This document shows, piece by piece, positions 63,646-64,000 of a DNA stretch of 64,000 nt (positions are counted from its first letter, which is position 1; each line of letters opens with the position of its first letter). This stretch comes from Arenibacter algicola (GTDB lineage: Bacteria > Bacteroidota > Bacteroidia > Flavobacteriales > Flavobacteriaceae), in assembly GCF_018860365.1 (NCBI RefSeq), contig NZ_JAHKPO010000014.1, positions 124,001-188,000 on the forward strand. The letters run 5' to 3'. The position numbers were made by a program, and so were the translations under genes. The notes under the pieces are model-generated. The model was given only the letters and a program-made list of their open reading frames with translations, did no database searches and was not told where the DNA came from.

Positions 63646-64000
63646 GCAAAACAATAGTAATTACAGGAAGCACGGACGGCATAGGAAAATTGGCGGCTAT
63701 ACAATTGGCTAAAAAAGGCCACGAAGTTTACCTACACGGTAGAAATAAAGAAAAACTCACTGCGGTGATTTCAGAAATTAAAGAACTTTCAAAAAATGAA
63801 AATGTAAAAGGGTTTGTGGCCGATTTTACAGATTTGGATGAGGTTTCTTTAATGGGCGAACAAATTAAAAACGAAATCCCCAAAATTGATGTTCTCATTA
63901 ATAATGCGGGTATTTTTAAAAGCAAGACCGCTACCAACAAAAATGGATTGGATACTAGAATAGTGGTTAATTATCTGGCACCTTATATGTTAACGAATGC
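63642..64000 (+). CDS. Short-chain dehydrogenase/reductase, N-terminal part (cut by window edge)
   Basis: About 119 residues are visible before the right edge. TGSTDGIG is the complete nucleotide-binding TGxxxGxG motif and NNAGIFKS the NNAG motif; the catalytic Tyr lies beyond the window. It starts at an ATG overlapping the luciferase-like stop by 4 bp. It is the fifth gene of the redox cluster. The coenzyme and substrate cannot be judged. Confidence 0.85.
   Translation, partial: MSKTIVITGSTDGIGKLAAIQLAKKGHEVYLHGRNKEKLTAVISEIKELSKNENVKGFVADFTDLDEVSLMGEQIKNEIPKIDVLINNAGIFKSKTATNKNGLDTRIVVNYLAPYMLTN

Overview
The window reads as chromosomal DNA of a marine-type member of the Bacteroidota, most likely family Flavobacteriaceae (inference). 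Supporting signs are AT-rich intergenic DNA, promoters of the TAnnTTTG type, TonB-dependent receptors with a carboxypeptidase-like regulatory domain, many lipoproteins with an LxxC lipobox, DUF4382, DUF1080 and DUF2784 proteins, and many AraC-type regulators. I see no rRNA, tRNA, CRISPR array, phage, integrase, transposase or insertion sequence. The content is ordinary core and accessory metabolism with several unusual gene architectures.

Layout. 1-9.4 kb: a cut TonB receptor, a cold-shock protein with a basic N-terminal extension, a serine hydrolase, an FKBP isomerase, topoisomerase III, a DUF1080 lipoprotein, an exported PIMT-like methyltransferase, a pseudouridine synthase and a DoxX protein. 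9.4-18 kb: an alpha/beta hydrolase, then metal homeostasis. This holds a Fur-family regulator with a P1B-4 metal-efflux ATPase, and a membrane-anchored DtxR-FeoA-FeoA fusion followed by FeoB split into a GTPase protein and a membrane protein. 18-22 kb: a DUF4242/cyclase-like/AraC fusion beside an exported cupin and an FAD oxidase, with a cluster of repeated motifs between them. 22-32 kb: PhyH dioxygenase, an AraC-TM-TolB-like-TPR transmembrane regulator, a TPR lipoprotein overlapping an Sco1 gene, an M3 peptidase and a DUF4382 lipoprotein. 32-38.4 kb: a TetR/oxidoreductase/DJ-1-like group, an AraC regulator and a complete outer-membrane TonB receptor.

38.6-45.3 kb is rich in RNA and regulatory proteins: two adjacent DEAD-box helicases (the second DbpA-like with a DEFD box), a zinc-ribbon SDR lacking the usual catalytic Tyr, a HipA-like kinase overlapping a DUF3037 gene, a small cold-shock protein and a J-domain/KTSC fusion. 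45.5-52.4 kb: a TetR regulator and metallo-hydrolase sharing an identical 13-bp box, the agmatine-to-putrescine pair aguB-aguA, and an AraC regulator next to an AhpD-like protein and an OsmC protein. 52.5-64 kb: a YeiB/NagX-like membrane acyltransferase family protein, a small tract of REP-like 25-bp repeats, a cysteine-less ArsC-like protein, two paralogous quinone-reductase-like enzymes, RidA, a Gfo/Idh/MocA oxidoreductase, an MFS carrier, and an AraC regulator divergent from a redox cluster (nitroreductase, MDR, cupin, luciferase-like monooxygenase, SDR) that runs off the right edge.

The best candidates for undescribed biology are the HipA-like kinase/DUF3037 pair, the DUF4242-cyclase-AraC fusion with its neighbouring oxidase, the transmembrane DtxR-FeoA regulator with split FeoB, and the zinc-ribbon SDR next to the helicases. 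All function statements rest on motif recognition by eye; no database search was run.
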